This document shows positions 46,851-54,732 of a DNA stretch of 64,000 nt, piece by piece. Below the pieces are notes generated by a model, which made no database searches, had not been told where the DNA came from, and saw only the letters and a list, made by a program, of their open reading frames with translations. The DNA is taken from contig NZ_JBEUMS010000010.1 in assembly GCF_040543805.1 (NCBI RefSeq), positions 1 through 64,000 of the forward strand, read 5' to 3'. The DNA comes from Arcicella rosea (GTDB lineage: Bacteria > Bacteroidota > Bacteroidia > Cytophagales > Spirosomataceae). Position numbers and translations under genes: made by a program. Position 1 is the stretch's first letter. Every line of letters begins with the position of its first letter.

Positions 46851-47987
46851 ATGGAAACTACTTTATCAAGTTTGGCATTAAAAGAAGAAGGCGACGATTT
46901 ATCTAAAGAACTGGAATTGTATTTTGAGAATAAGTTTTCTTCTCAAAAAGCACAACCTAACTCCTTATTGATTGACGAGCCATATATTAGTTCATGGGAA
47001 GGCTATGCAACAGATTCTGTTGGTGGAAATGCTTTTTCCATTTTGAAAATGTGTTATCCTCAATTAAATTTCCCTATAGAAGAAGGAATAAACAAAACAG
47101 AGGATTACGTTGATACAGTATTGAAAGGAAAAAATGCTCCACTCAAAAGGGAAAGTACACTAAATCTCATTGACACAAAGGGAATTGAAATTAATATTTT
47201 TGAAAGTATAGCGGGTAAAGTTCCAGTGATAAAAGTTCCTAACAATCAGGATTTTAAACAAATCGTCCAAAGCCTTTTATACAAGAATAACCCAATCTCT
47301 ATTCCTGGCTCAATGGGGGCAATCCTAATTAATGGAATTAATAATTGGCATAGATTACATTCTTTGAAACAAGATTGGTTAGCAAATAATCCTTTAGAAA
47401 ACTGGAATGAGGAATTTGTAAAAAATGTCTTACCAAATTCAGGGTTATTTAAAGATAGAATAATCATTTTAAGTACAAAACCTTACAGTAACGTTTCTGC
47501 TAGTAGTTTAGCAATATCTGAATCTGAATGGAAGTTATATTCCTATTCAATCAGACTTGAACATGAGTGTGCACATCTATTTACGTTAAAAAAATATGGC
47601 AGTGCGTCTAATAACCTTCACGACGAACTAATTGCAGATTATGTAGGAATTACTAAGACTATTGGTTATTACAATATGGATTGGATGTTGGCATTCATGG
47701 GATTAGAAAATTATCCAATTTATAGAAAAGGAGCAAGACTCGAAAACTATCTGGGTAGTTCAAACCTATCTTTTGAAAACTTTGAAAAACTTACTTCAAT
47801 CATTAAAAATGCTATAAAAAATATTGCAGGTTTTGATGATGAATTAGAAAAGATAAATTCAGCAAATGACCAAATAGCTAGAATCGATGCTTTGTGTAAA
47901 GTTAGTATTTTAAAAATAGCCTCAGAAAACGGAAAACATTTACTGCTAAATAAGTACAAGGAAGCGATAAGCAAAGAATATATTTAG
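46851..47987 (+). CDS. Uncharacterised HExxH (zincin-like) protein of the RiPP cluster
   Basis: 378 aa, no signal peptide, no family that I can name. It contains His238-Glu-Cys-Ala-His242 (RLEHECAHLFTLKKYG) and, 17 residues on, Glu259 in LHDELIADYVGI, a gluzincin-like metal-binding set in a predicted helical context. The start lies 3 bases after the ABC stop, so it is the last gene of the export operon. It could be a second leader protease, a trimming peptidase, or a self-protection protein. The N-terminal 200 residues show no motif I recognise. Confidence 0.75.
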   Translation: METTLSSLALKEEGDDLSKELELYFENKFSSQKAQPNSLLIDEPYISSWEGYATDSVGGNAFSILKMCYPQLNFPIEEGINKTEDYVDTVLKGKNAPLKRESTLNLIDTKGIEINIFESIAGKVPVIKVPNNQDFKQIVQSLLYKNNPISIPGSMGAILINGINNWHRLHSLKQDWLANNPLENWNEEFVKNVLPNSGLFKDRIIILSTKPYSNVSASSLAISESEWKLYSYSIRLEHECAHLFTLKKYGSASNNLHDELIADYVGITKTIGYYNMDWMLAFMGLENYPIYRKGARLENYLGSSNLSFENFEKLTSIIKNAIKNIAGFDDELEKINSANDQIARIDALCKVSILKIASENGKHLLLNKYKEAISKEYI

Positions 47988-48070
47988 ATTTATAATTTAT
48001 GTTATGTTAAGTAAAACAAATCACAAAAAGAAAACAGCAACCATTCTCTTTTTTATTTTAGATGTTTATC

Positions 48071-48088
48071 GTAATATTGCAATATTAC
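48071..48088. promoter_or_regulatory. 18-bp perfect palindrome upstream of the arsenite transporter
   Basis: GTAATATTGCAATATTAC is fully self-complementary with no loop, typical of a dimeric repressor site. It is 146 bases before the ACR3 gene. An ArsR-type protein is a natural guess, but none is encoded in the window. Confidence 0.45.
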
Positions 48089-48233
48089 ATAATAATCTAC
48101 TTCAAAAACATTGAAGTAATCTGCTTTTAAATGAATTTGTGGGAATGTTCACAATGACATTTAAATCATTACTCTCAAAATAACACATGGCTGACGCTAA
48201 GCCCAACTGTATAATATTAACAAATCAGAGTTT

Positions 48234-49301
48234 ATGAGTGCTATTAATTGCAATCCAACACAACGAAAAAAGCTAAGTTTTTTAGACCAATACCTAACTT
48301 TATGGATTTTTCTAGCCATGTTTTTGGGCGTAGGGATTGGCTATTTTATTCCTGATTCATCCCAATTTATTAATTCATTTTCTAGTGGAACAACCAATAT
48401 TCCTTTGGCTATTGGTTTAATATTAATGATGTATCCGCCTTTGGCAAAAGTACGTTTTGAGAATATCGGTGAAGTGTTCAAAAACACCAAAATACTAAGT
48501 GTTTCGCTTTTATTAAATTGGATAATTGGACCAATCTTGATGTTTGCATTAGCAATTATTTTCTTTCATAATCAACCTGAATACATGGTTGGTTTGATTT
48601 TAATCGGTATTGCAAGATGTATTGCAATGGTCATCGTTTGGAATGAATTAGCAGAAGGAAATCGAGAGTATGCTGCTGGATTGGTAGCTTTAAATAGCGT
48701 TTTTCAAATTCTATTTTACAGTATCTATGCGTATCTTTTTATTACTGTTTTACCACCATATTTTGGGGTGAAAAGTATGGAAGTAAATATCACTATTGAA
48801 CAAATTGCAGAAAGTGTTTTGATTTATTTAGGCATTCCTTTTTTTGCAGGAATTATCAGTCGATATGTATTGATAAAGTGGAAAGGGATTGAGTGGTTCA
48901 ATCATAAATATATTCCATTTATTTCTCCTATTACTTTGGTTGCTTTGCTTTTCACCATTGTATTAATGTTCAGTTTAAAGGGAAAACTGATTGTACAAAT
49001 TCCATTTGATGTACTGGCAATTGCAGTTCCTTTAGTACTTTATTTTATTATTATGTTTTTAGTGAGCTTTGTTATAGGCAGAAAAATGGGTGCTGATTAT
49101 GCTAAAAATACTGCCATTTCATTCACAGCAACAGGAAATAATTTTGAATTGGCTATCGCAGTTGCTATCGGAATTTTCGGAATAAACAGTGGGCAAGCTT
49201 TTGCAGGAGTAATCGGTCCTTTGGTAGAAGTTCCTGCTTTAATTTTATTGGTTAGAGTAGCCTTCTGGTTCAAGAAAAAATGGTACTCAGAAGCGAAATG
49301 A
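48234..49301 (+). CDS. ACR3-family arsenite efflux transporter
   Basis: Integral membrane carrier exporting As(III). About ten helices; landmarks are FLAMFLGVGIGYFIPD, the MMYPPLAKVRFENIG loop, LIGIARCIAMVIVWNELAEGN with the family's conserved Cys, and the FTATGNNFELAIAVAIGIFG helix. 355 aa is typical. It stands alone: no arsC or arsR adjacent, and a terminator follows. It marks the end of the RiPP region. Confidence 0.93.
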   Translation: MSAINCNPTQRKKLSFLDQYLTLWIFLAMFLGVGIGYFIPDSSQFINSFSSGTTNIPLAIGLILMMYPPLAKVRFENIGEVFKNTKILSVSLLLNWIIGPILMFALAIIFFHNQPEYMVGLILIGIARCIAMVIVWNELAEGNREYAAGLVALNSVFQILFYSIYAYLFITVLPPYFGVKSMEVNITIEQIAESVLIYLGIPFFAGIISRYVLIKWKGIEWFNHKYIPFISPITLVALLFTIVLMFSLKGKLIVQIPFDVLAIAVPLVLYFIIMFLVSFVIGRKMGADYAKNTAISFTATGNNFELAIAVAIGIFGINSGQAFAGVIGPLVEVPALILLVRVAFWFKKKWYSEAK

Positions 49302-49324
49302 ATTTCATATTGGTAAAATACAGA

Positions 49325-49357
49325 AACAGTCGGAAAAAATATTCCGATTGTTTTTTG
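49325..49357 (+). terminator. Terminator after the arsenite transporter
   Basis: AACAGTCGGAA (49325-49335) pairs with TTCCGATTGTT (49342-49352) with one G-U pair, followed by a T-tract. Confidence 0.8.
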
Positions 49358-49395
49358 TTTTAAGGCAAGTGCTATTAAAATTACGAACCAAAAAA

Positions 49396-52300
49396 TTATA
49401 TAAAATAAGGAATATTCAGCAAAAAGGTACTCCCCTCTCCTTCTACGCTATGAAAAGTAATATTTCCTCCTAATCTTTCCGTCAATTCTTTGGCAACACT
49501 CAGTCCAAAACCAGTACCTTCAGTTCTGATAGAATTACTCGCTCTGAAGAATGCTTCAAATACTTGGTCTTGTTCCTTGGCTGGAATCCCAATTCCATAA
49601 TCTTTTATGGCTATTTCAATTGATTTATCTAAATATGTTAATTGGAGTTCAGGGTTTTGATTCGATAAACGGGAATATTTAAAGGCATTGTTGAGTAAAT
49701 TATTGAGTATCACATCCAACAATGTTTTATCAGAAATTATCTCTTTATCATCATCAGGTAAAAATAATTCAAGCGTTTGGTTACTTGGTAATGACTGTCG
49801 TAAATCTGATACAAATGTTTTAATAGAAAAAGACTGAGTAGTAAGCCTCGTTGTATCTGCACCTGTATTTTCTAAAGACAAAACATCTTTAATCATAAAT
49901 GATAACCTATCTATTTGTAGTTTTATGATTTCAATATGTTTATGTATTTTCTCGGAAACAGACTTATTTTCTATAAAATCGCTTGTCATTTCTATTAATT
50001 CTGTACTTCCCAAGATAGCAGCCAAAGGTGTACGGAACTCATGTGAAGTTAAAGTAAGATACCTTGATTTGATAGCATTCAGCTCTTTTTCCTTCGCCAA
50101 TAGTAATTCTAATTTTTGAAGTTTCTCTTTATGTGCTTCGGCTACTTTAAGATGTTCAATATCCTGAAAAATACCATATATACGATTTACTTCTCCTTTT
50201 GTTTTTTCAGCTTTACCAGCTACTCTAATCCAAATTTCTTTCCCTGCTTTATTAATAATTTTAGATTCTATATCAAAAGGTATTCCTTCTTCTAAACAGT
50301 TTTTCAGAGCTACTCTTACCGAATCTCGATAATGCCCTTCTTTATAAAATATTATTCCAGATTCTAGTGATGGATTGAAGTCAGCTGGAGTACCTAAAAT
50401 TTCTTTAATAAGATTTGACCAATGAATAACCTTGGTTTTTAAATCAAAACTCCAACCTCCGAGTTTAGCAACTCGGCTTGATTCTTCTAATAAGTTTCTT
50501 GTTCTTTGAAATGCTAATTCTATTTCTTTTTGTTGTGTAATATCAAATAGATAACCATGAAAAAGTACTCCATTTTTAACTCTTTCTGGTTTTGCAATCG
50601 AATGCACCCATTTTATCGTTCCATCAGGTAAACAGACTCTATACTCGTGTTCAAATTTTGAAAAACTTTTAACAGCTTGCATGATTAACCCTGTCATTTC
50701 TTGAAAATCTTCTGGATGAATAATTTTCCAAAAAGCATTGGCTTTTTCAGCAGAAGACATTTTATTGAAACCTTCTATTTCAAAGAAATCATTTGAGTGA
50801 TAGATGATAGATGAACCTCCATTACGATTTACCTCGAATTGATACAATACTCCGGGAAGTTGTTTCGTCAGTTTTGTGAGTAAAATATTAGATGCTTCTT
50901 TCCCTATTTCTATTTCTTTTATGTAAGAAATATCTTGAATCGATCCAAAAATTCTTTTATTATTTGATTCCGAAAAATCAGCATAACCAATAATTCTTAC
51001 CCAAATATCATCTCCAAAATTATTCGTCATTTCCAGTTCAAGATTGAATGGCTGACCATCATTAATACACAAATTCAAGGCTCTAGAAATGGCATCTCTA
51101 CTTTCTCCTTCTTTAAAAAAAGTATTGATGGTTTCCATTGAAGGCTGGAAAGCCTCATTAATCCCAAAGATTTCTTTAGTGAAATCAGACCAATTTGATT
51201 CTCCAGTATTAAGGTTACTTTCCCAAGCACCAATCATAGCAAGTTTATTACTTTCTTGTAATAGCCTTTTGGTATCTTTTAATTCATCTTCTACTTTTTT
51301 GCTCTCCGTAATTTCAATAGAATATCCATGCCATAAAACGCTATTCACCAAACGTTCTGGATTAGCAACTAAAGCAATCCATAGCGTACCTCTATTTTCA
51401 TCATGATAACGATATTGAAAACTTAGCGTTGTTAATGTTTTAGCCGACTGCTGCACCTTTTGCATTATTATGGGCAAGTCTTCTGAATGAATGTGCTGAA
51501 AATAATAGGCACTCCTCTGTTGGGGAGTCATTTCATAATAATTATTTGAATTAATGAAATTTCGAGAAGTATATGGAAAGTAAGATTCACCAGTATCAAA
51601 TAACTTAAATTGGAAGAGTGTTCCGGGGACTTGAGTTGCAAGTTTTGCTAATAATTCTGTTGTTCGTCTATGCTCAATAGCGATTTTTTTTACGTGATTA
51701 ATATCTTGAAAAACACCAAAAATCCTTTTATTATTCGATGCTGAAAAATCGGCTTTTCCAATTGCTCTTACCCAAATTTCATTCCCTTTTGCAGTAATGA
51801 GTTGGAGTTCAACATCAAAGGTTTTTTCTAGTGCTATACAATCTTCAACGGCTTTTGTGATGGTATCTCTACTAATGCCTTCTTTATAGAAATTAATTCC
51901 ATCAGCTAAACAAGGCTGAAAGGTATCGGGTACTTCATGGATTTCACAGGTTACTTTACTCCAGTATAAAGCTCCAGTATTCAAATTCATTTCCCAACTA
52001 CCAACTCTTGCCATTTGGCTACTCTCTTCGAGAATCTCTTCGTTTTTTTTGAGCTGATTGAAAAAATCTAAATCAAGGACTACTTTATTTGCATCAATAT
52101 CAACTTGACAAGCAAAAGTATTTGCCCCTAATACACCCACCATTTTTTTCTTTTCATCAAATACATTGAGCATTTTGCAATCCATCACCAGCTTATTTCC
52201 ATTTTCATGAAAATAAGTAAACTGATGAAAATAACTGCCTTTTTCGACTGAGTAATCAATAGTATTTAAGAAAAAATCTTGCTTAAAAAAATGTATAAAT

Positions 52301-52491
52301 TGCTGATTTAAAGCAAAATCATTATCTTTTTGTTGATAGCCCAAAACACTTTTCAACTTTGTATTTACCCAAGAACGATTGCTGTCTTCGGCATTCCAAA
52401 ACCATAAACCATCAAGTGCATATTCCTCAATAAAATCAAGAATGGATTCATCTGTTTTTAAGAATTGTATCAGATTGCTTTTTAAATACAT
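49396..52491 (-). CDS. Soluble multi-PAS sensor histidine kinase
   Basis: 1031 aa with no membrane helix. An N-terminal PAS (about 15-130) is followed by five more PAS/PAC units alternating in two types. Type A occurs three times (each starting ES.xARVGSWEMNLNTG-like and containing FYKEGxSRD and RIFGxxQDI). Type B occurs twice (starting LLAKLATQVPGTLFQF-like and ending VLWHGYxxxIT). Then come HisKA (LTSHEFRTPLAAI) and HATPase (NNLLNNAFKYS, DYGIGIP, GTGFGLSVAKEL). No receiver or output domain, so it needs a partner elsewhere. It is divergent from the ECF sigma gene with 220 bases between them. Confidence 0.92.
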   Translation of the reverse strand: MYLKSNLIQFLKTDESILDFIEEYALDGLWFWNAEDSNRSWVNTKLKSVLGYQQKDNDFALNQQFIHFFKQDFFLNTIDYSVEKGSYFHQFTYFHENGNKLVMDCKMLNVFDEKKKMVGVLGANTFACQVDIDANKVVLDLDFFNQLKKNEEILEESSQMARVGSWEMNLNTGALYWSKVTCEIHEVPDTFQPCLADGINFYKEGISRDTITKAVEDCIALEKTFDVELQLITAKGNEIWVRAIGKADFSASNNKRIFGVFQDINHVKKIAIEHRRTTELLAKLATQVPGTLFQFKLFDTGESYFPYTSRNFINSNNYYEMTPQQRSAYYFQHIHSEDLPIIMQKVQQSAKTLTTLSFQYRYHDENRGTLWIALVANPERLVNSVLWHGYSIEITESKKVEDELKDTKRLLQESNKLAMIGAWESNLNTGESNWSDFTKEIFGINEAFQPSMETINTFFKEGESRDAISRALNLCINDGQPFNLELEMTNNFGDDIWVRIIGYADFSESNNKRIFGSIQDISYIKEIEIGKEASNILLTKLTKQLPGVLYQFEVNRNGGSSIIYHSNDFFEIEGFNKMSSAEKANAFWKIIHPEDFQEMTGLIMQAVKSFSKFEHEYRVCLPDGTIKWVHSIAKPERVKNGVLFHGYLFDITQQKEIELAFQRTRNLLEESSRVAKLGGWSFDLKTKVIHWSNLIKEILGTPADFNPSLESGIIFYKEGHYRDSVRVALKNCLEEGIPFDIESKIINKAGKEIWIRVAGKAEKTKGEVNRIYGIFQDIEHLKVAEAHKEKLQKLELLLAKEKELNAIKSRYLTLTSHEFRTPLAAILGSTELIEMTSDFIENKSVSEKIHKHIEIIKLQIDRLSFMIKDVLSLENTGADTTRLTTQSFSIKTFVSDLRQSLPSNQTLELFLPDDDKEIISDKTLLDVILNNLLNNAFKYSRLSNQNPELQLTYLDKSIEIAIKDYGIGIPAKEQDQVFEAFFRASNSIRTEGTGFGLSVAKELTERLGGNITFHSVEGEGSTFLLNIPYFI

Positions 52492-52711
52492 ATTTTAGAG
52501 GTTTAGGTTATAATGATACTTTCATGCCCAGATTAGTGGAGCTTTTTCTAACTTCATAAACAAATTTAAGCCTTTCAGATGAAATTATTTCTCTTGTTTA
52601 TTGCAATAAACCTATACAATGCGATTCTTGAAAGTTTATTATTTAACTATTTTAATAAAAATAATAACTTTTTGAGTATTTATAAATAAGCCTTCTCTTT
52701 ATGAATCAAAG

Positions 52712-53311
52712 ATGAAAGGTTATTATTACGAAATATCGAATCAAAAAGAAGACCAAAGGCTGTGGATGTCGGTCGTAGAAGGCAATATCAATGCTTTGGG
52801 TTTGATTTTTGACCGCTACGTACAAGAATTACATAGTTATGGCTATCGTTTATCTAATAATAGTGCCCTCACACAGGATGCCATTCAAGATGTTTTTATT
52901 CAAATCTGGCATTATCATGAAAATTTAGCCAAGGACGTTCAAGTAAAATTTTATCTGTATAAATGTTTAAGACGCACGCTTTTAAACACCCTCACAAAAG
53001 AAAATATCTATACTGGAATATTTGACGAGGAAATGTTGGAGGATAACGATGACTCTTTCGAGGATTTGTGGATACAGACTGAAGAGCAGCATAAACAAGA
53101 TAAACAATTAGCTGATTCTTTAGATATGTTGTCGCTACGAGAAAAAGAAATTATTTCTTTGAAGTACTTTTCTGGCATGAAAATTAAAGACATTGCCTTA
53201 TTATTGAATCTAAAAGAACAAACCATTGCGAATACTCTTCAAAATGCACTGACCAAACTTCGTAGTAAATTAGTGTATTGCATTACCCTCTTTTTTCTCT
53301 TCTTCAATTAA
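52712..53311 (+). CDS. ECF-type RNA polymerase sigma-70 factor
   Basis: Alternative sigma factor that would direct transcription of the SusC/D-fucosidase genes. Region 2 (about 25-95: LGLIFDRYVQELHSYGYRL, AIQDVFIQIW) and region 4 (about 135-188: LREKEIISLKYFSGMKIKDIAL, ANTLQNALTKLRSKL) are clear. 199 aa is usual for the Bacteroidota FecI-like group; the last residues are hydrophobic. The FecR-type anti-sigma follows after 87 bases, forming the standard surface-signalling trio with the STN-bearing SusC. Confidence 0.93.
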   Translation: MKGYYYEISNQKEDQRLWMSVVEGNINALGLIFDRYVQELHSYGYRLSNNSALTQDAIQDVFIQIWHYHENLAKDVQVKFYLYKCLRRTLLNTLTKENIYTGIFDEEMLEDNDDSFEDLWIQTEEQHKQDKQLADSLDMLSLREKEIISLKYFSGMKIKDIALLLNLKEQTIANTLQNALTKLRSKLVYCITLFFLFFN

Positions 53312-53398
53312 TTTTAAAAAAATCTAAAATTCTTTAGTAGTAAAATATAGCACCCAACTCTGTATTATTGAAAGACAAATTATTATTCAATAAATACA

Positions 53399-54523
53399 AT
53401 GTTTGACTACTTATATTATACGCCAGAACAATTAGCCCAAGATGATTACTTCATTTCTTGGGTCTGTTCTACTGATATTTCTACAGAGCAATTTTGGCAA
53501 AACTGGCTAGAAACCTATCCATTCAAAAGAGCTGATGTAGAAACAGCACGCCAAATTGTATTGACTATCCATCAATTAGAAATACCAAAACTGTCTTCTC
53601 TCCAAGTAGAATCGTTAAAAAAATCCATCTTTTCTACGATTGATGAAAGTGCGAATCATGCTAATATTAGTGTAAAACCAGCTAAATTTTATAAAAAGAA
53701 CCTTTGGCTAATTACGGCTTTGGCAGCAAGTTTAGTCATTGTTCTTTCTGTATTTTTTTATAAAAAGGTCGATACAAAAACTATCGAATATTCAGATTTA
53801 GTTAGTGAAGCTTCTTCCAAATATAATCTTGTAGAAGTAGGGAATTTATCAAATGCTGTACAGCTAGTTGTTTTGCCTGACGGTAGTTCTGTCATTTTAA
53901 AGAAAGGAAGTAAGCTATCTTATCCCAATCATTTTTCGGACGATTCCCGTGAAATATATTTAACGGGCGAAGCTTTTTTTGAAATTGCCAAAGACCCCTC
54001 TAAACCTTTTTATGTGCATGCTCATGAAATCATTACGAAAGTATTAGGCACAAGTTTTAATGTGAAGGCTTATCCAAACGATAAACAAATTCAAGTAAGT
54101 GTTAAAACGGGAAAAGTTTCTGTGTATCAATCAAATGGAATTGAAGCGGAACAGCAGGCTAATCATAAAAAATTAGAAGGATTTGTATTGAGCCCTAATC
54201 AAGAGGTTATCATCAAAAGACAATTGCTCACTTTTGAAAAGAAAAACATTAAAGCAATTGACAAACAAGCTATTTCTATTCAAAATATAGCCTTTGAGTA
54301 TGAAGAAGTATCAGTACTCAAAATATTTAAAGACCTTTCAGAAGCCTATAATATTACCATTGTATGTGATGAAAACATCTTTAAAAATTGCCTAGTAACA
54401 GCCTCTCTGACAGACGAACCATTATCTGAAAAATTAAAACTAATCAGTAAATCAGTAGAAGCAACTTATGAAATCGTGAACGGGAAAATTATAATTAGTG
54501 GAGTAGGATGCAATGAACAATAA
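53399..54523 (+). CDS. FecR-family anti-sigma factor
   Basis: Inner-membrane regulator that holds the ECF sigma factor and receives the signal from the SusC STN domain. A cytoplasmic N-terminal part (about 1-100), one membrane helix (about 103-123, LWLITALAASLVIVLSVFF), a periplasmic FecR domain (VVLPDGSSVILKKGSKLSYP, REIYLTGEAFFEIAKD) and a C-terminal DUF4974-like domain (YEEVSVLKIFKDLSEAYNI) are visible. 374 aa is normal. It is encoded between its sigma factor and the transporter. Confidence 0.94.
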   Translation: MFDYLYYTPEQLAQDDYFISWVCSTDISTEQFWQNWLETYPFKRADVETARQIVLTIHQLEIPKLSSLQVESLKKSIFSTIDESANHANISVKPAKFYKKNLWLITALAASLVIVLSVFFYKKVDTKTIEYSDLVSEASSKYNLVEVGNLSNAVQLVVLPDGSSVILKKGSKLSYPNHFSDDSREIYLTGEAFFEIAKDPSKPFYVHAHEIITKVLGTSFNVKAYPNDKQIQVSVKTGKVSVYQSNGIEAEQQANHKKLEGFVLSPNQEVIIKRQLLTFEKKNIKAIDKQAISIQNIAFEYEEVSVLKIFKDLSEAYNITIVCDENIFKNCLVTASLTDEPLSEKLKLISKSVEATYEIVNGKIIISGVGCNEQ

Positions 54524-54630
54524 TAATCAGTATATCATAAAACAACCCTTTTAGTGTATGAAAAAAAAACAGACAATCTTTCCCTCACAATGAAGTCCTT
54601 CATGACTTTAAAATCAATTTTTAATTAAAA

Positions 54631-54686
54631 ACGTCGATAAAGCGGCCACTTTACCGACGTCTCCTAATCAATCGTCAGAAATGACG
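54631..54686 (+). promoter_or_regulatory. Structured leader upstream of the STN-type susC
   Basis: ACGTCGATAAAG (54631-54642) pairs with CTTTACCGACGT (54649-54660) with one mismatch. A second hairpin, CGTCA-GAAA-TGACG, lies at 54673-54686. It could end the fecR transcript or regulate susC translation; the T-tract is missing. Confidence 0.5.
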
Positions 54687-54732
54687 AATGACCTTTTATT
54701 GTCAAAATCGAACATTTTAACAAAACGAATTT

